61,877 nt of DNA from Actinomycetota bacterium. GTDB taxonomy: Bacteria > Actinomycetota > Actinomycetes > Nanopelagicales > Nanopelagicaceae. The notes under the pieces are model-generated. The model saw only the letters and a list, made by a program, of their open reading frames with translations. It had not been told where the DNA came from and ran no database searches. This document shows positions 31,356 through 40,028 of the stretch, piece by piece. How positions within the stretch are numbered: position 1 is the stretch's first letter; the number at the start of each line of letters is the position of its first letter. The stretch is from contig VGAG01000003.1 in NCBI GenBank assembly GCA_016870835.1, positions 1 through 61,877 of the forward strand. The letters run 5' to 3'. The position numbers and the translations under genes are program-made.

Positions 31356-32479
31356 GCGAAGCGATTATCTCAGCGATAAGGGCTGAGCTAGCAGAGGTAT
31401 CTGATCCAGAACTTCACCGACCAATAACTGAATTGGGCATGGTCGAGCAGATTAGTTTTGATGCGGGAACAGCAGATATTTCAATACTACTTACGATAAC
31501 TGGCTGTCCTATGCGGGATCGACTCAAGAAAGATGTAACTGAAGCCGCGCTAAAAGTTGATGTAGTTAAATCTGTAAATGTTGCCTTCGGTGTGATGAAC
31601 GATGAGCAACGCGACCGAGTCAAGAAGTTGCTCCGTGGTGGACGTGAGAAGTTCATTCCGTTCGCCCAACCAGAATCTCTAACTCGAGTTATCGGCGTTT
31701 CCTCTGGAAAAGGTGGCGTGGGCAAAAGCAGCGTGACAGTAAATCTTGCAGTCTCACTTGCACAACGTGGGTTCAAAGTAGGACTGCTTGATGCTGATGT
31801 ATACGGCCACTCGATACCAAGAGCCCTTGGAATTGAGGGCAAGCGGCCAACTGCGATTGATCAAACATTTATTCCACTTGAATCTTTTGGCGTAAAAACT
31901 GTTTCAATTGAAATGTTTAAACCCGATCGCGCAGATCCAGTTGCGTATCGCGGTCCGCTCTTGCATCGAGTTCTAGAGCAACTCTTGAGTGATGCTTATT
32001 GGGGCGACCTTGATTTTCTGCTTCTAGACCTCCCACCCGGTACCGGCGATATTGCTATCTCACTAGGTCAGTTAATTCCCGGTTCTGAAGTTCTAGTTGT
32101 GACAACGCCGCAAGTAGCGGCCGCTGAAGTTGCAGAACGAGCTGGCCGAATCGCGCATCAGTTGAAGCAACAGATAATCGGCGTGATTGAAAATATGTCC
32201 GCTTACATTCCCGAAGGTTCAAATGAGAAAGTAGCGCTCTTTGGTGAAGGTGGTGGCGAAGAGACTGCTCATCGCCTCTCGAATTTAGTGGGAGCAGATG
32301 TGCCTTTACTTGGAAAGATTCCCTTTGATATTGCCCTCAGGGAAGGTGGCGATACGGGCAATCCAGTTGTTGTGGCAAAGCCTGAGTCACCAGCCGCCCT
32401 TGAATTTGAGGCGGTAATAGATCAGCTAACTACTCGTAAGAAATCTTTACTTGGCGTCCGGCTTGGGCTTAGTACCTAG
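31352..32479 (+). CDS. mrp: Mrp/NBP35-type iron-sulfur carrier ATPase
   Basis: P-loop scaffold/carrier for Fe-S cluster assembly. The 375-aa protein begins with a DUF59/MIP18 domain (VSDPELHRPITELGMV; TGCPMRD at 50-56) and continues with the deviant Walker A SSGKGGVGKSS (Lys120, Lys125) and LLDLPPGTGD switch II. The CxxC pair found in many Mrp proteins is not evident. It is translationally coupled to tatB. The DUF59 plus Mrp fusion is standard for actinobacteria. Confidence 0.92.
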   Translation: MSEAIISAIRAELAEVSDPELHRPITELGMVEQISFDAGTADISILLTITGCPMRDRLKKDVTEAALKVDVVKSVNVAFGVMNDEQRDRVKKLLRGGREKFIPFAQPESLTRVIGVSSGKGGVGKSSVTVNLAVSLAQRGFKVGLLDADVYGHSIPRALGIEGKRPTAIDQTFIPLESFGVKTVSIEMFKPDRADPVAYRGPLLHRVLEQLLSDAYWGDLDFLLLDLPPGTGDIAISLGQLIPGSEVLVVTTPQVAAAEVAERAGRIAHQLKQQIIGVIENMSAYIPEGSNEKVALFGEGGGEETAHRLSNLVGADVPLLGKIPFDIALREGGDTGNPVVVAKPESPAALEFEAVIDQLTTRKKSLLGVRLGLST

Positions 32480-32520
32480 CGTTGTCTTCGCTTAGTAATC
32501 TCTTACAAACCTTGAGATAG

Positions 32521-32526
32521 TACGGT
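32521..32526 (+). promoter_or_regulatory. putative -10 box of the EamA transporter gene (leaderless start)
   Basis: TACGGT ends 6 nt before the GTG at 32533. No Shine-Dalgarno sequence is seen. Confidence 0.5.
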
Positions 32527-32532
32527 TGAGCC

Positions 32533-33423
32533 GTGCGCGAGCGAGATCATGCAACCTTGCCATCAGGTCGCGATATCGGATTATTAACTCTAGTAATTAT
32601 TGGAATTGGAACTTCAGGTCCCGTTATCGCGCTAAGCACAATGCCAATTCTCACTCTGATCTTCTGGCGAAATCTGGGTGGATTCTTTCTGGTTTTGCCG
32701 TGGGCCCTCCGTGGTCTGAATTGGCGCGATGCCCAGATTGCAAAGGGATTACGTTATTCATTTTTCTCTGGGATAGCCCTCGCACTTCACTTCATCGGAT
32801 TTTTCGTTGCAATGCGCTTCACCACAGTTGCAGCCGGGACTGCGCTAACTGCGCTACAACCACTATTTGCTACCTACTTTGTAAAGCGATTGGGTGGTGA
32901 AATTCCGCGTCGAGCCTGGGTAGGGATGGCCCTTGCTTTCCTTGGAGTTTTGATAATTACCGGCGTTGACTCACAAATCTCAACTCGGGCCTTCATCGGA
33001 GATCTAGCTGCAATTGCATGTGCTGCCCTTTCTGCTACTTATGTCGTGCTCGGGGCAAAAGCGCGTGAGACTGTTTCTACTCCAACTTATACATCGATTG
33101 CTTACTTAACGTGTGCCTTAATTTCACTTTTCTTTGCTCTCGTCACTAAATCTGAGTTGATTAACTTTTCTACTCGGGAGTGGTTACTCCTGATTGCTTT
33201 AATTGCTGGCGCCCAGATTTTGGGTCACACGATTCTCAACTTCACACTTAAAAATCTCTCACCTGCAATAGTCTCGTTAGTGGTCTTCTTTGAAGTACCA
33301 GTTAGCGCACTTTTAGCCTTCTGGTGGCTTGATCAATTACCGCCGATAGGCACAATTCCTGGATTATTGCTGATACTCGTAGGTTGTGGCGTATTCGTCT
33401 TTAAGCGGAGGAAAGAAAGTTAA
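32533..33423 (+). CDS. EamA/DMT-family transporter
   Basis: A 296-aa inner-membrane protein with about ten predicted hydrophobic segments arranged as two EamA repeats (first repeat near 12-140, second near 155-290). The FFVAMRFTTVAAGTALTALQPLFATYF segment (in parts: FTTVAAGTALTALQPLF) and AQILGHTILNFTLKNLSPAIV are typical drug/metabolite transporter sequences. The substrate cannot be predicted. It starts with GTG 54 bp after mrp and ends 20 bp before the PHP gene. Confidence 0.88.
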   Translation: MRERDHATLPSGRDIGLLTLVIIGIGTSGPVIALSTMPILTLIFWRNLGGFFLVLPWALRGLNWRDAQIAKGLRYSFFSGIALALHFIGFFVAMRFTTVAAGTALTALQPLFATYFVKRLGGEIPRRAWVGMALAFLGVLIITGVDSQISTRAFIGDLAAIACAALSATYVVLGAKARETVSTPTYTSIAYLTCALISLFFALVTKSELINFSTREWLLLIALIAGAQILGHTILNFTLKNLSPAIVSLVVFFEVPVSALLAFWWLDQLPPIGTIPGLLLILVGCGVFVFKRRKES

Positions 33424-33431
33424 TCAACCGT

Positions 33432-33437
33432 TAAACT
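33432..33437 (+). promoter_or_regulatory. putative -10 box of the PHP-domain gene (leaderless start)
   Basis: TAAACT ends 6 nt before the GTG at 33444 in a 20-bp gap. It gives the PHP-marC-MpaB-ParA operon its own start. Confidence 0.5.
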
Positions 33438-33443
33438 TCGCAA

Positions 33444-34307
33444 GTGTTAATTGATCTTCATACCCACACAACCGCAAGCGATGGCACAGATTCACCGCGT
33501 GTATTGATAGATAAGGCTATTTCTCGCGGGATAGATGTATTAGCTCTGACGGATCATGACACCGTCGGTGGATGGGAAGAAGCAACCACTGCACTAAAAA
33601 AGCATCCCTCTGGATCGAATATGGAGTTAGTGCTTGGTTCTGAAGTTTCGTGCCAAGATGAGGATGGCACAAGTATTCACATGCTCGGACTCTTGTTTGA
33701 TCCGAATTACACCCCACTAATTGAAGAATTTGAAAAGACTAGAGAGCATCGAGTCACGAGGATGTCGCGGATAATCGCAAGGCTTAATGAGGCCGGTATT
33801 GATATAACGATGGAAGAGGTTTATGCACAAAGACGAGGAGATGCAACGCTGGGCAGGCCACACCTTGCAGATGCTTTAGTTGCAAAGGGCCATGTCGCAA
33901 GCCGTGACGAAGCATTCAATATCTTTCTTCATAACGGGTCGAAGTACTACATAAATCATTATTCACCTTCCCCTGAGTTAGCAATTCGATTGATTAAAGA
34001 GGCTGGAGGAGTCGCTGTAATTGCACACCCACTCGCTTCAAGAAGTGGTCGAACAATAAAGAGTGAGACCTTATTGAAATTGATTAATGCAGGTCTAGAC
34101 GGAATTGAAGTCGATCATCGCGATCACAGCGAACAAGAACGTTCTGAATTGCTTCGCCTCGCGATTGAACATGATTTAGTTGTAACTGGAAGTAGCGATT
34201 ATCATGGGACTGGAAAGTTAAATCAGTTAGCCGAGTTCACCACGAATCCGCACCATTGGGAGCGGTTAGAAGCAAAGGCGAACGCGCGAAGGGTTGTGAA
34301 GCGATGA
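33444..34307 (+). CDS. PHP-domain phosphoesterase (nucleoside 3',5'-bisphosphate phosphatase type)
   Basis: A 287-aa metal-dependent phosphoesterase. DLHTHTTASDGT (4-15) and LALTDHDTVGG (32-42) supply the first His/Asp metal ligands, the lid region contains LGRPHLADALV, and VIAHPLA plus GSSDYHG near 250 complete the trinuclear site. Relatives (YciV/RNase AM) remove the 3'-phosphate of pAp or trim RNA 5' ends. It overlaps marC by 4 bp (ATGA). The specific substrate is inferred from family membership. Confidence 0.88.
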   Translation: MLIDLHTHTTASDGTDSPRVLIDKAISRGIDVLALTDHDTVGGWEEATTALKKHPSGSNMELVLGSEVSCQDEDGTSIHMLGLLFDPNYTPLIEEFEKTREHRVTRMSRIIARLNEAGIDITMEEVYAQRRGDATLGRPHLADALVAKGHVASRDEAFNIFLHNGSKYYINHYSPSPELAIRLIKEAGGVAVIAHPLASRSGRTIKSETLLKLINAGLDGIEVDHRDHSEQERSELLRLAIEHDLVVTGSSDYHGTGKLNQLAEFTTNPHHWERLEAKANARRVVKR

Positions 34308-34909
34308 GCGAACTAACTGCACTAACTTTCGGCCTCCAGGCATTTGTAACTCTACTTGTTATCTTGGATCCGCCTGGTGCAGCGCCGCTTTTTCTCTCAC
34401 TTGTTGGCGGTAAACAAAGGCGCGAGCAAGTTCGAATGGCATGGCTTGCTGCAGCTACATCACTACTAATCATCACGATATTTGCAGTCTTTGGTCAGTT
34501 CATCGTTGATTACTTAGAAATCTCAATTTCTGCGCTACAAGGAGCAGGTGGCTTGCTTCTGCTGTTAATCTCACTGGATCTTCTAAAGGGAATTGATAAC
34601 GACCCCGCAAAAAGTGGTGAGAAGAATGTGGCGCTAGTTCCACTTGGAACTCCGCTGCTTGCTGGCCCTGGAGCCATCGTGACCATAATGCTCTTTGCCT
34701 CGGAAGTCGAAGGAACAGAGACTGCTCTCGGATTAGCAGGTGCAGTAATCGGTGCTCATATAGTCATCGGACTTACACTTATGTTTGCAACTCGAATTAT
34801 CTCGGTAATTAAAGAGACTGGAGTTGCTCTACTTGCAAAGGTCGCTGGCTTACTTACTGCTGCTATCGCTTTTGAAATGGTGATGACTGGAATAAAGGGA
34901 CTTCTCTAA
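34304..34909 (+). CDS. MarC family membrane protein (UPF0056)
   Basis: A 201-aa integral membrane protein with six hydrophobic segments. VTLLVILDPPGAAPLFLSL near 13-31 is the MarC hallmark, and LVPLGTPLLAGPGAIVTIML the matching second-half motif. The function is unknown despite the historical link with antibiotic resistance. The ATG at 34304 overlaps the PHP stop (ATGA), so the longer frame from 34256 is rejected. It overlaps the next gene by one base. Confidence 0.9.
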   Translation: MSELTALTFGLQAFVTLLVILDPPGAAPLFLSLVGGKQRREQVRMAWLAAATSLLIITIFAVFGQFIVDYLEISISALQGAGGLLLLLISLDLLKGIDNDPAKSGEKNVALVPLGTPLLAGPGAIVTIMLFASEVEGTETALGLAGAVIGAHIVIGLTLMFATRIISVIKETGVALLAKVAGLLTAAIAFEMVMTGIKGLL

Positions 34910-35688
34910 TGACTGGTTTTTTCGCACCAGATAGCGTGACGTGGCGGATTCACTCAGATCCCTCGATGCTAATTGGCGGTATCCGTGCGCTCTTAGAACA
35001 GGCGCTTCATCCCGGCGCGATGTCGGGCGTGGCAGCTCACTCCAATTTTCGCGAGGATGCCTGGGGAAGATTGCAACGAACTGGTGATTATGTTGGCACA
35101 CTTACTTTTTCCACTAAAGAAGATGCCGAGAAGCTAGCTTCTCGGGTTCGGATGATTCACTCCAAATTAAAACTTGATGATCCTCATCTCTTGTTATGGG
35201 TACATATGGCAATGGTTGATGCATTCTTAGATACTGCGATTAGATCCGGTTTGAAATTAAGTAGTGATGAGATTGATCAGTATCTACTTGAAATGGTGAA
35301 ATTTGCCGAGCTAGTCGGTATTGATCCCGCAGTAACTCCAAAAAATAAGAGCGAGCTTGATAAATACTTTGTAAACATTCAACCCGAGTTAGCAGCAAGT
35401 GATGATGCAAAGCGAGCAGCGCTATTTATCGCACTTCCTCCACTTCCGCCGTTATTGCGTTTTGGAACTCCGATTGCTCCACTTTGGGGCGGAATCACAT
35501 CTCTCGCAGCAGCATCACTACCTAAATGGGCGCGCCGACTTTATGGCTGGCCATCACTTCCCGGACAGCAAGTTCCAACCGATTTAGCTCTCAAAACTAC
35601 ACGCGCTGCGCTCTCTACTCTTCCTAGTTGGTTTAGAGAGAGCCCACAACTTCGAGAGGCTAAGACTCGAATGGGAAGAGCATCGTGA
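34909..35688 (+). CDS. Oxygenase MpaB-like / DUF2236 family protein
   Basis: A 259-aa helical protein of the MpaB/latex-clearing-protein superfamily. The order SVTWRIHSDPSMLIGGIRALLEQALHPGAM (in parts: SVTWRIHSDPSML and ALLEQALHPGAM) is typical, with the conserved His of LHPGAM and LLWVHMAMVDAFL near 92-104 as likely haem-region residues. The substrate is unknown. It begins at the last base of the marC stop (TAATG) and overlaps the ParA-like gene by 4 bp (GTGA). Confidence 0.85.
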   Translation: MTGFFAPDSVTWRIHSDPSMLIGGIRALLEQALHPGAMSGVAAHSNFREDAWGRLQRTGDYVGTLTFSTKEDAEKLASRVRMIHSKLKLDDPHLLLWVHMAMVDAFLDTAIRSGLKLSSDEIDQYLLEMVKFAELVGIDPAVTPKNKSELDKYFVNIQPELAASDDAKRAALFIALPPLPPLLRFGTPIAPLWGGITSLAAASLPKWARRLYGWPSLPGQQVPTDLALKTTRAALSTLPSWFRESPQLREAKTRMGRAS

Positions 35689-36383
35689 AGAAGTTTTTGA
35701 TCGCCAATCTTGCTGGTGGTACCGGTAAGACAACCACAGCGCACTCTTTGGCAACTGCGATTGCAGAATATGGAAAGCGCGCACTTGTTATAGATGCCGA
35801 CCCCGGAGCTGCACTTACTTTCCTTTGCGGGGTAGAGAATCCAAGGTATTGCACGAGAGAGCTCTTTGATGGTGCGGAGAAGTTAGAGAACATCATCGTT
35901 AAGACCACAGATCGGTTCTCACTTGTGCCGAGTGCAAGCCGCCTCTTTCATACCGACTTTAAAGGGATAGCGAGGCTTGAAACTCAATTAGATCAATTTG
36001 ATGTTGTTCTAATTGATAGCCCGACTGGTCCAAGTGCGCTTACTGCGCCACTCATTGAACTCGCAGATCAAATAATCTCTCCAATAGATGCAAGTATGCT
36101 CTCAATAAGGGGAGCGCTTAACTTAAGAGATTTTCAATCTAAGAGTGAGAAGAAACCAGAAATTCGATTACTTGAGATTAAGAGCGTTGTTTGGGATGAG
36201 GAACTCCGCAAAGCCGTGCTTGAAGACTTTAAGTTCTTTGATGTTTCAATTAGAAGAGATGAATCGGTCTTAGCCGCCCAGCTATCAACTCGTTCAGCCT
36301 TAAGTGAATATCCGCACTCGGATATCGCTTCTGACTTTAGAGAACTTGGTTATTCCTTACTTGAAGAAATCGGCTTGCTTTAA
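35685..36383 (+). CDS. ParA/MinD-like ATPase
   Basis: A 232-aa P-loop protein. Walker A is AGGTGKTT (10-17): the catalytic Lys15 is present, but the signature lysine expected at the first position of the deviant Walker A is Ala10. VIDADPGA near 35-42 and VVLIDSPTG near 110 are the switch motifs. It lies next to DUF3107 and TetR genes as in other actinobacteria (Rv3213c region from memory), away from the parABS origin locus. A role in positioning or regulation is inferred; it is not the chromosomal ParA by context. GTG start. Confidence 0.85.
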   Translation: MKKFLIANLAGGTGKTTTAHSLATAIAEYGKRALVIDADPGAALTFLCGVENPRYCTRELFDGAEKLENIIVKTTDRFSLVPSASRLFHTDFKGIARLETQLDQFDVVLIDSPTGPSALTAPLIELADQIISPIDASMLSIRGALNLRDFQSKSEKKPEIRLLEIKSVVWDEELRKAVLEDFKFFDVSIRRDESVLAAQLSTRSALSEYPHSDIASDFRELGYSLLEEIGLL

Positions 36384-36643
36384 AGTCCCGCAAAACCAAC
36401 GCGACGTTCGGCGCTCTCACCAATCTCAACCGAACTAATCTTGGCTGAAGGAATCAGATAGTTACGCCCTCTAACATCCGAAAGAACTAACGGCTCATTT
36501 GAAGCGATTGATTTCTTCAACAGAGCAAGCACCTCGTCGCGATCAAGGGAAACTTCAATTGTGATTTCACGAGCTTGATCACTTACTGAAATGCGAACTT
36601 CGCTCTTTGCGCTATCGCTCTTTGCGCCTTTTTTTGTGGTCAT
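36380..36643 (-). CDS. DUF3107 family protein
   Basis: An 87-aa protein with a charged N-terminal extension (TTKKGAKSDSAKSE), then VRISVSDQAREITIEV and the conserved tail VLSDVRGRNYLIPSAKISSVEIGE ending RRVGFAGL (given in parts). This is the actinobacterial DUF3107/TB9.4 pattern (Rv3208A from memory); its function is unknown. The stop codon shares a TTAA with the convergent ParA-like gene. TAGAAT lies 6 nt before the ATG. Confidence 0.88.
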   Translation of the reverse strand: MTTKKGAKSDSAKSEVRISVSDQAREITIEVSLDRDEVLALLKKSIASNEPLVLSDVRGRNYLIPSAKISSVEIGESAERRVGFAGL

Positions 36644-36649
36644 GTCGCG

Positions 36650-36655
36650 ATTCTA
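36650..36655 (-). promoter_or_regulatory. putative -10 box of the DUF3107 gene (leaderless start)
   Basis: On the minus strand TAGAAT ends 6 nt before the ATG at 36643. This lets DUF3107 be transcribed separately from the tetR gene that ends 31 bp upstream. Confidence 0.5.
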
Positions 36656-36674
36656 TTGAAACTTAAAGAAACTT

Positions 36675-37295
36675 CTACTTGGTGAGCGGGAAGCCTGAGA
36701 TTCCGCGCCAAAGAAGACTTGCAATCAGAGCGCTAGCTTGGGTTCTATCTATTTTCCCGCCCTTTTCTAACCAATGGCGAGCGGTTATTTGTGCACAGCC
36801 AATGAGGCCAATTGCGAGAATCATTGATTCATCCTTAGGAAGGCCAGTATCAGCCGAGATAACGGCGCTTACTGCGACGGCGCAGTCATAACTCATCCGC
36901 TCAAGTCGCTCCCGGACTTGTGGTTCAACGCTCATATCGCTCTCGAAGAGAAGGCGGAATGCTTCACCCTCTCCTTCAATGAAACCAAAGTAGGCCTCAA
37001 TTGTTGCTTTAACTCGATTTCGATTATCACGAGTCGAGGCAATCGCCTTTTGAATGGCGAATACGAGTGAATCAATATGTAAATCGAGTACGGCGAGGTA
37101 AAGGTCTAATTTCGAGGGAAAGTGTTGATAGAGAACAGGCTTGCTAACACTGGCACGCTCGGCAATCTCATCCATAGAGGCGGCGTGATAACCGGAAGCT
37201 GTGAAAATCTCTAGCGCTGCGACGAGGAGTTGCGCACGCCTCTCATCTCGTGGAAGTCGAGACTTCGGTTCGCTTTTGATTTCTGTGCTACTCAT
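36675..37295 (-). CDS. TetR-family transcriptional regulator
   Basis: A 206-aa regulator with the N-terminal TetR DNA-binding domain: RRAQLLVAALEIFTASGYHAASMDEIAERASVSKPVLYQHFPSK (in parts: LEIFTASGYHAASMDEIAER and ASVSKPVLYQHFPSKLDLYL). The ligand domain (about 70-206) gives no obvious effector. Start ATG 37295 is preferred over ATG 37304 because TACTAT lies 7 nt upstream. Pairing with DUF3107 is conserved across actinobacteria (Rv3208/Rv3208A). Targets are unknown; it may be autoregulatory. Confidence 0.9.
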   Translation of the reverse strand: MSSTEIKSEPKSRLPRDERRAQLLVAALEIFTASGYHAASMDEIAERASVSKPVLYQHFPSKLDLYLAVLDLHIDSLVFAIQKAIASTRDNRNRVKATIEAYFGFIEGEGEAFRLLFESDMSVEPQVRERLERMSYDCAVAVSAVISADTGLPKDESMILAIGLIGCAQITARHWLEKGGKIDRTQASALIASLLWRGISGFPLTK

Positions 37296-37361
37296 CACGC
37301 GCATAGTAGAGCCTTTTTAGCCAATTAATCTAGTTGTGGTTGCGGGTACGCTTACCTCGAA

Positions 37362-38237
37362 ATGATTGCATCAACTCAGCCAAGACTTCTTCTCGTTCAC
37401 GCGCACCCGGATGATGAGTCAATTAACAATGGTGCGACTATGGCCGCATATGTTGCTCGCGGCGCTCAAGTCACCCTTGTTACCTGCACTCGTGGCGAAG
37501 AAGGAGAAATTCTGGTCCCAGAGTTATCTCATCTTGCAAGCGATAAAGAAGATGGGCTGGGTGCGCATCGAGAGATTGAATTAGCAGCAGCGATGAATGA
37601 GCTCGGTGTTTCAGATTTTAGATTTCTAGGAGCGCCCGTCAAGAAATGGCGCGATAGCGGGATGATCGGAACCCCACAAAACGAACGTCCGGATGCCTTT
37701 TGGAATTCTGATTTAGATGAAGCGGCCCGTCATTTGGAGAAGATAATCCTTGAGATAAAACCACATGTGTTAATCACTTATGATGAAAATGGTGGCTATG
37801 GCCATCCAGATCACATAAAAGCCCACCAAGTTGCAATGCGGGCCGCGGAATTAGCTCGCACAAGTGGTTGGGAGATAAAGAAGATCTATTGGAACACAAT
37901 TCCTATCTCAGTTATCGAAGAGGGCATTGCCGCAATGAAGGGAACAGGCGTTGATTTCTTTGGTGTTGAGAAAGCCGAAGACTTTCCATTTGCCGCTCCT
38001 GATCACTTAGTTACGACAGTTTTCAATGGTGATGAATTCGTCGCCAAGAAAATGGCTGCGATGAAGGCGCACCCAACTCAGATTGCAGTTGATGGACCAT
38101 TCTTTGCGCTCTCTGACAATCTCGGATTTCGTGTTTGGGGCCGTGAGTTTTATCGCCTTGTACATGGCGAGAAGTCGGGGCCGTTTGATGAGGCCGGCCG
38201 CGAACTAGATCTCTTCGCAGGAGTTGAACTCAATTGA
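37362..38237 (+). CDS. mshB: N-acetyl-1-D-myo-inositol-2-amino-2-deoxy-alpha-D-glucopyranoside deacetylase
   Basis: Zinc deacetylase of mycothiol synthesis, releasing acetate from GlcNAc-inositol. The 291-aa protein has HAHPDDES (13-20) with His15 and Asp18 as metal ligands and Asp17 as base, TRGEEGEI, KWRDSGMIGTPQNERPDAFW (MshB-type acceptor region) and GGYGHPDHIKAH with the third metal His. These features favour MshB over the paralogous conjugate amidase Mca. It overlaps a small membrane-protein gene by 4 bp, the arrangement seen for Rv1170-Rv1171 (from memory). Confidence 0.9.
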   Translation: MIASTQPRLLLVHAHPDDESINNGATMAAYVARGAQVTLVTCTRGEEGEILVPELSHLASDKEDGLGAHREIELAAAMNELGVSDFRFLGAPVKKWRDSGMIGTPQNERPDAFWNSDLDEAARHLEKIILEIKPHVLITYDENGGYGHPDHIKAHQVAMRAAELARTSGWEIKKIYWNTIPISVIEEGIAAMKGTGVDFFGVEKAEDFPFAAPDHLVTTVFNGDEFVAKKMAAMKAHPTQIAVDGPFFALSDNLGFRVWGREFYRLVHGEKSGPFDEAGRELDLFAGVELN

Positions 38238-38557
38238 TTAAGGGCGTTCTTTCAACTCTTTTTGGAGTGGCCGTTGGAATTTCGGGGGTGTTTCTCCACA
38301 ACAGCTATCGACCATTTGGGGTCATAGTGTCATTGATAGCGATAGTCACCGGCGCTTATCTAGTTAAGGAGATGTATCGCTCAAGACTTAACTCTTGGCT
38401 CTATCTTTTGGGCTGGGCGCTCATAGTGATCCGGGGCTCTACCGTTGGTAATGGCGGCGAATTACTTATAGAGGCAAATCTCTATGGAAATTTATTTGTC
38501 CTAGCTGGTGCAGCGCTAATCGTTGCCTTCACTATCCGCTTTGGTAAATCTAATTAA
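38234..38557 (+). CDS. Small four-helix membrane protein (mshB-linked, Rv1171-like position)
   Basis: A 107-aa protein with four hydrophobic segments: VLSTLFGVAVGISGVFLH, FGVIVSLIAIVTGAYLV, WLYLLGWALIVIRG and LFVLAGAALIVAFTI. It uses a TTG start that overlaps the mshB stop by 4 bp (TTGA). Its function is unknown; the conserved linkage with mshB is the only clue. It ends 8 bp inside the convergent cysS. Confidence 0.75.
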   Translation: MIKGVLSTLFGVAVGISGVFLHNSYRPFGVIVSLIAIVTGAYLVKEMYRSRLNSWLYLLGWALIVIRGSTVGNGGELLIEANLYGNLFVLAGAALIVAFTIRFGKSN

Positions 38558-39968
38558 TCCGCCAACTCCACTCTTGGCCGCCGGAAGTATCACGCACTTC
38601 AATGCCAAGCGCCGCAAGTTGATCTCGTAGCTCATCACTTTTTGCAAAGTCTCGATCTCTCCTTGCCTTCGCTCGTTCATCAATCAACTTCTTTGCTTGA
38701 TCTGGAAGCTCTCTCGAAGTTCTAATTTGCAATAGGTTCAATCCCAGCAAGGGATCTATCGCTTCAAAGAGCGCCCGTTTTTCACCAGGCTCAAGTGTTG
38801 ATTTCTCAACTGCCCTTAGTTTCAACATAACTTGAGGAGTATCCAGGTCTTCACCAAAGTGATGGGCGATCTCAGCGACCTTTTTACCAACTAACTCTGA
38901 GTGAATCGCCGGCTTTGTAAGCCACTCTTGATAGGACTTACGCCATCTTTCGAGAACTAAGTGTGCCGCTTGAAGTGAACTCCAAGAGAGATCCATCTGA
39001 CTTCGATAGCGATTTTCCATAAAGCAGAAGCGCAGGGCAAGTGGATCAATACCGCGCTCAACCACATCCTTAACCAAGACCACATTCCCAGAACTCTTCG
39101 ACATCTTCCGCCCTTCAAAGAGAAGATGTTCACCATGAAGCCAGAGCGTCACTGCCTCATCGCCATTTGCACTTTCAATAAGCGGATTTGATTGGGCTCG
39201 TTCATTTTCATGATGAGGAAAACGCAGATCGATTCCACCAATGTGAAGATCGAACTTGCCACCTAAGTATTCAAGTGACATTGCGGTGCACTCGATATGC
39301 CAACCCGGAAAGCCGTTTCCCCAGGGGGTATCCCAGATCATCTCGCGCCGATTACCTGCTGCTTTCCAGAGCGCCCAATCAGCATGAAACTTCTTGGCAC
39401 CGGCTTCGGTGAATTCATATCGATGCCCTGGCTTTAACGCATCTAACCGATTCCCACTTAACGCTCCATAACTTTCAAACTGTGTAGCATCAAAATAAAC
39501 CGAACCATCTTCGCCTTTGTATGCAAACCCCTCCGCCATCAACTTAGAGATTGCATCAATCATGAGCGAGATACATTCACTTGCCCGCGGATATAGATCG
39601 GCTGGTGCGATATTTAGCGCATGACAGTCTCTATGAAAACGCTCTTCGTACTCTCGTGCAATTGAGTATGGATCTCTTCGCTCTGCCTTTGAAGCTGCAA
39701 TGATTTTGTCTTCTTCGAAGTCCTCACTCATATGACCAACATCAGTGATGTTCTGGACGAGTTTTACTTTCAACCCAGAAAATTCCAGCCTTCTTCTTAC
39801 TAAGTCGGCTAGAAGGAATGTGCGCAGGTTGCCAATATGGGCATCTCGATAAACCGTTGGTCCGCAGCAATAAATCCGCACAACCTGGGAGTCGCTTGCC
39901 ACAACTTCTCGAACTTCGCGGGAAAGGGTGTCGTAAATCGCAAGCGGTGCTGCATCAGCGCGCTTCAT
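38550..39968 (-). CDS. cysS: Cysteinyl-tRNA synthetase
   Basis: Class Ia aminoacyl-tRNA synthetase charging tRNA-Cys. The 472-aa protein has the HIGN signature after CCGPTVYRDA (zinc Cys), GWHIECTAMS and HHENERAQ (remaining zinc ligands), the KMSKS loop, and the C-terminal anticodon-binding region ending LRDQLAALGIEVRDTSGGQEW. The presence of this region and length separate it from the mycothiol ligase MshC. ATG 39968 is preferred to an in-frame TTG at 39977: GATAAT ends 8 nt before the ATG and GAGAGG abuts it. Confidence 0.93.
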   Translation of the reverse strand: MKRADAAPLAIYDTLSREVREVVASDSQVVRIYCCGPTVYRDAHIGNLRTFLLADLVRRRLEFSGLKVKLVQNITDVGHMSEDFEEDKIIAASKAERRDPYSIAREYEERFHRDCHALNIAPADLYPRASECISLMIDAISKLMAEGFAYKGEDGSVYFDATQFESYGALSGNRLDALKPGHRYEFTEAGAKKFHADWALWKAAGNRREMIWDTPWGNGFPGWHIECTAMSLEYLGGKFDLHIGGIDLRFPHHENERAQSNPLIESANGDEAVTLWLHGEHLLFEGRKMSKSSGNVVLVKDVVERGIDPLALRFCFMENRYRSQMDLSWSSLQAAHLVLERWRKSYQEWLTKPAIHSELVGKKVAEIAHHFGEDLDTPQVMLKLRAVEKSTLEPGEKRALFEAIDPLLGLNLLQIRTSRELPDQAKKLIDERAKARRDRDFAKSDELRDQLAALGIEVRDTSGGQEWSWRIN

Positions 39969-40028
39969 ACCTCTCAATTATCTACGATTCTGTAGGATTG
40001 GGTTCTCTCGCCAAGTAAGGAGTCGCTC

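Noticed and set aside
38550-39968. Mycothiol ligase MshC instead of CysRS
   Set aside because: Length, the CGPTVY/HIGN form and the C-terminal anticodon-binding region fit CysRS; MshC is shorter and lacks that region.
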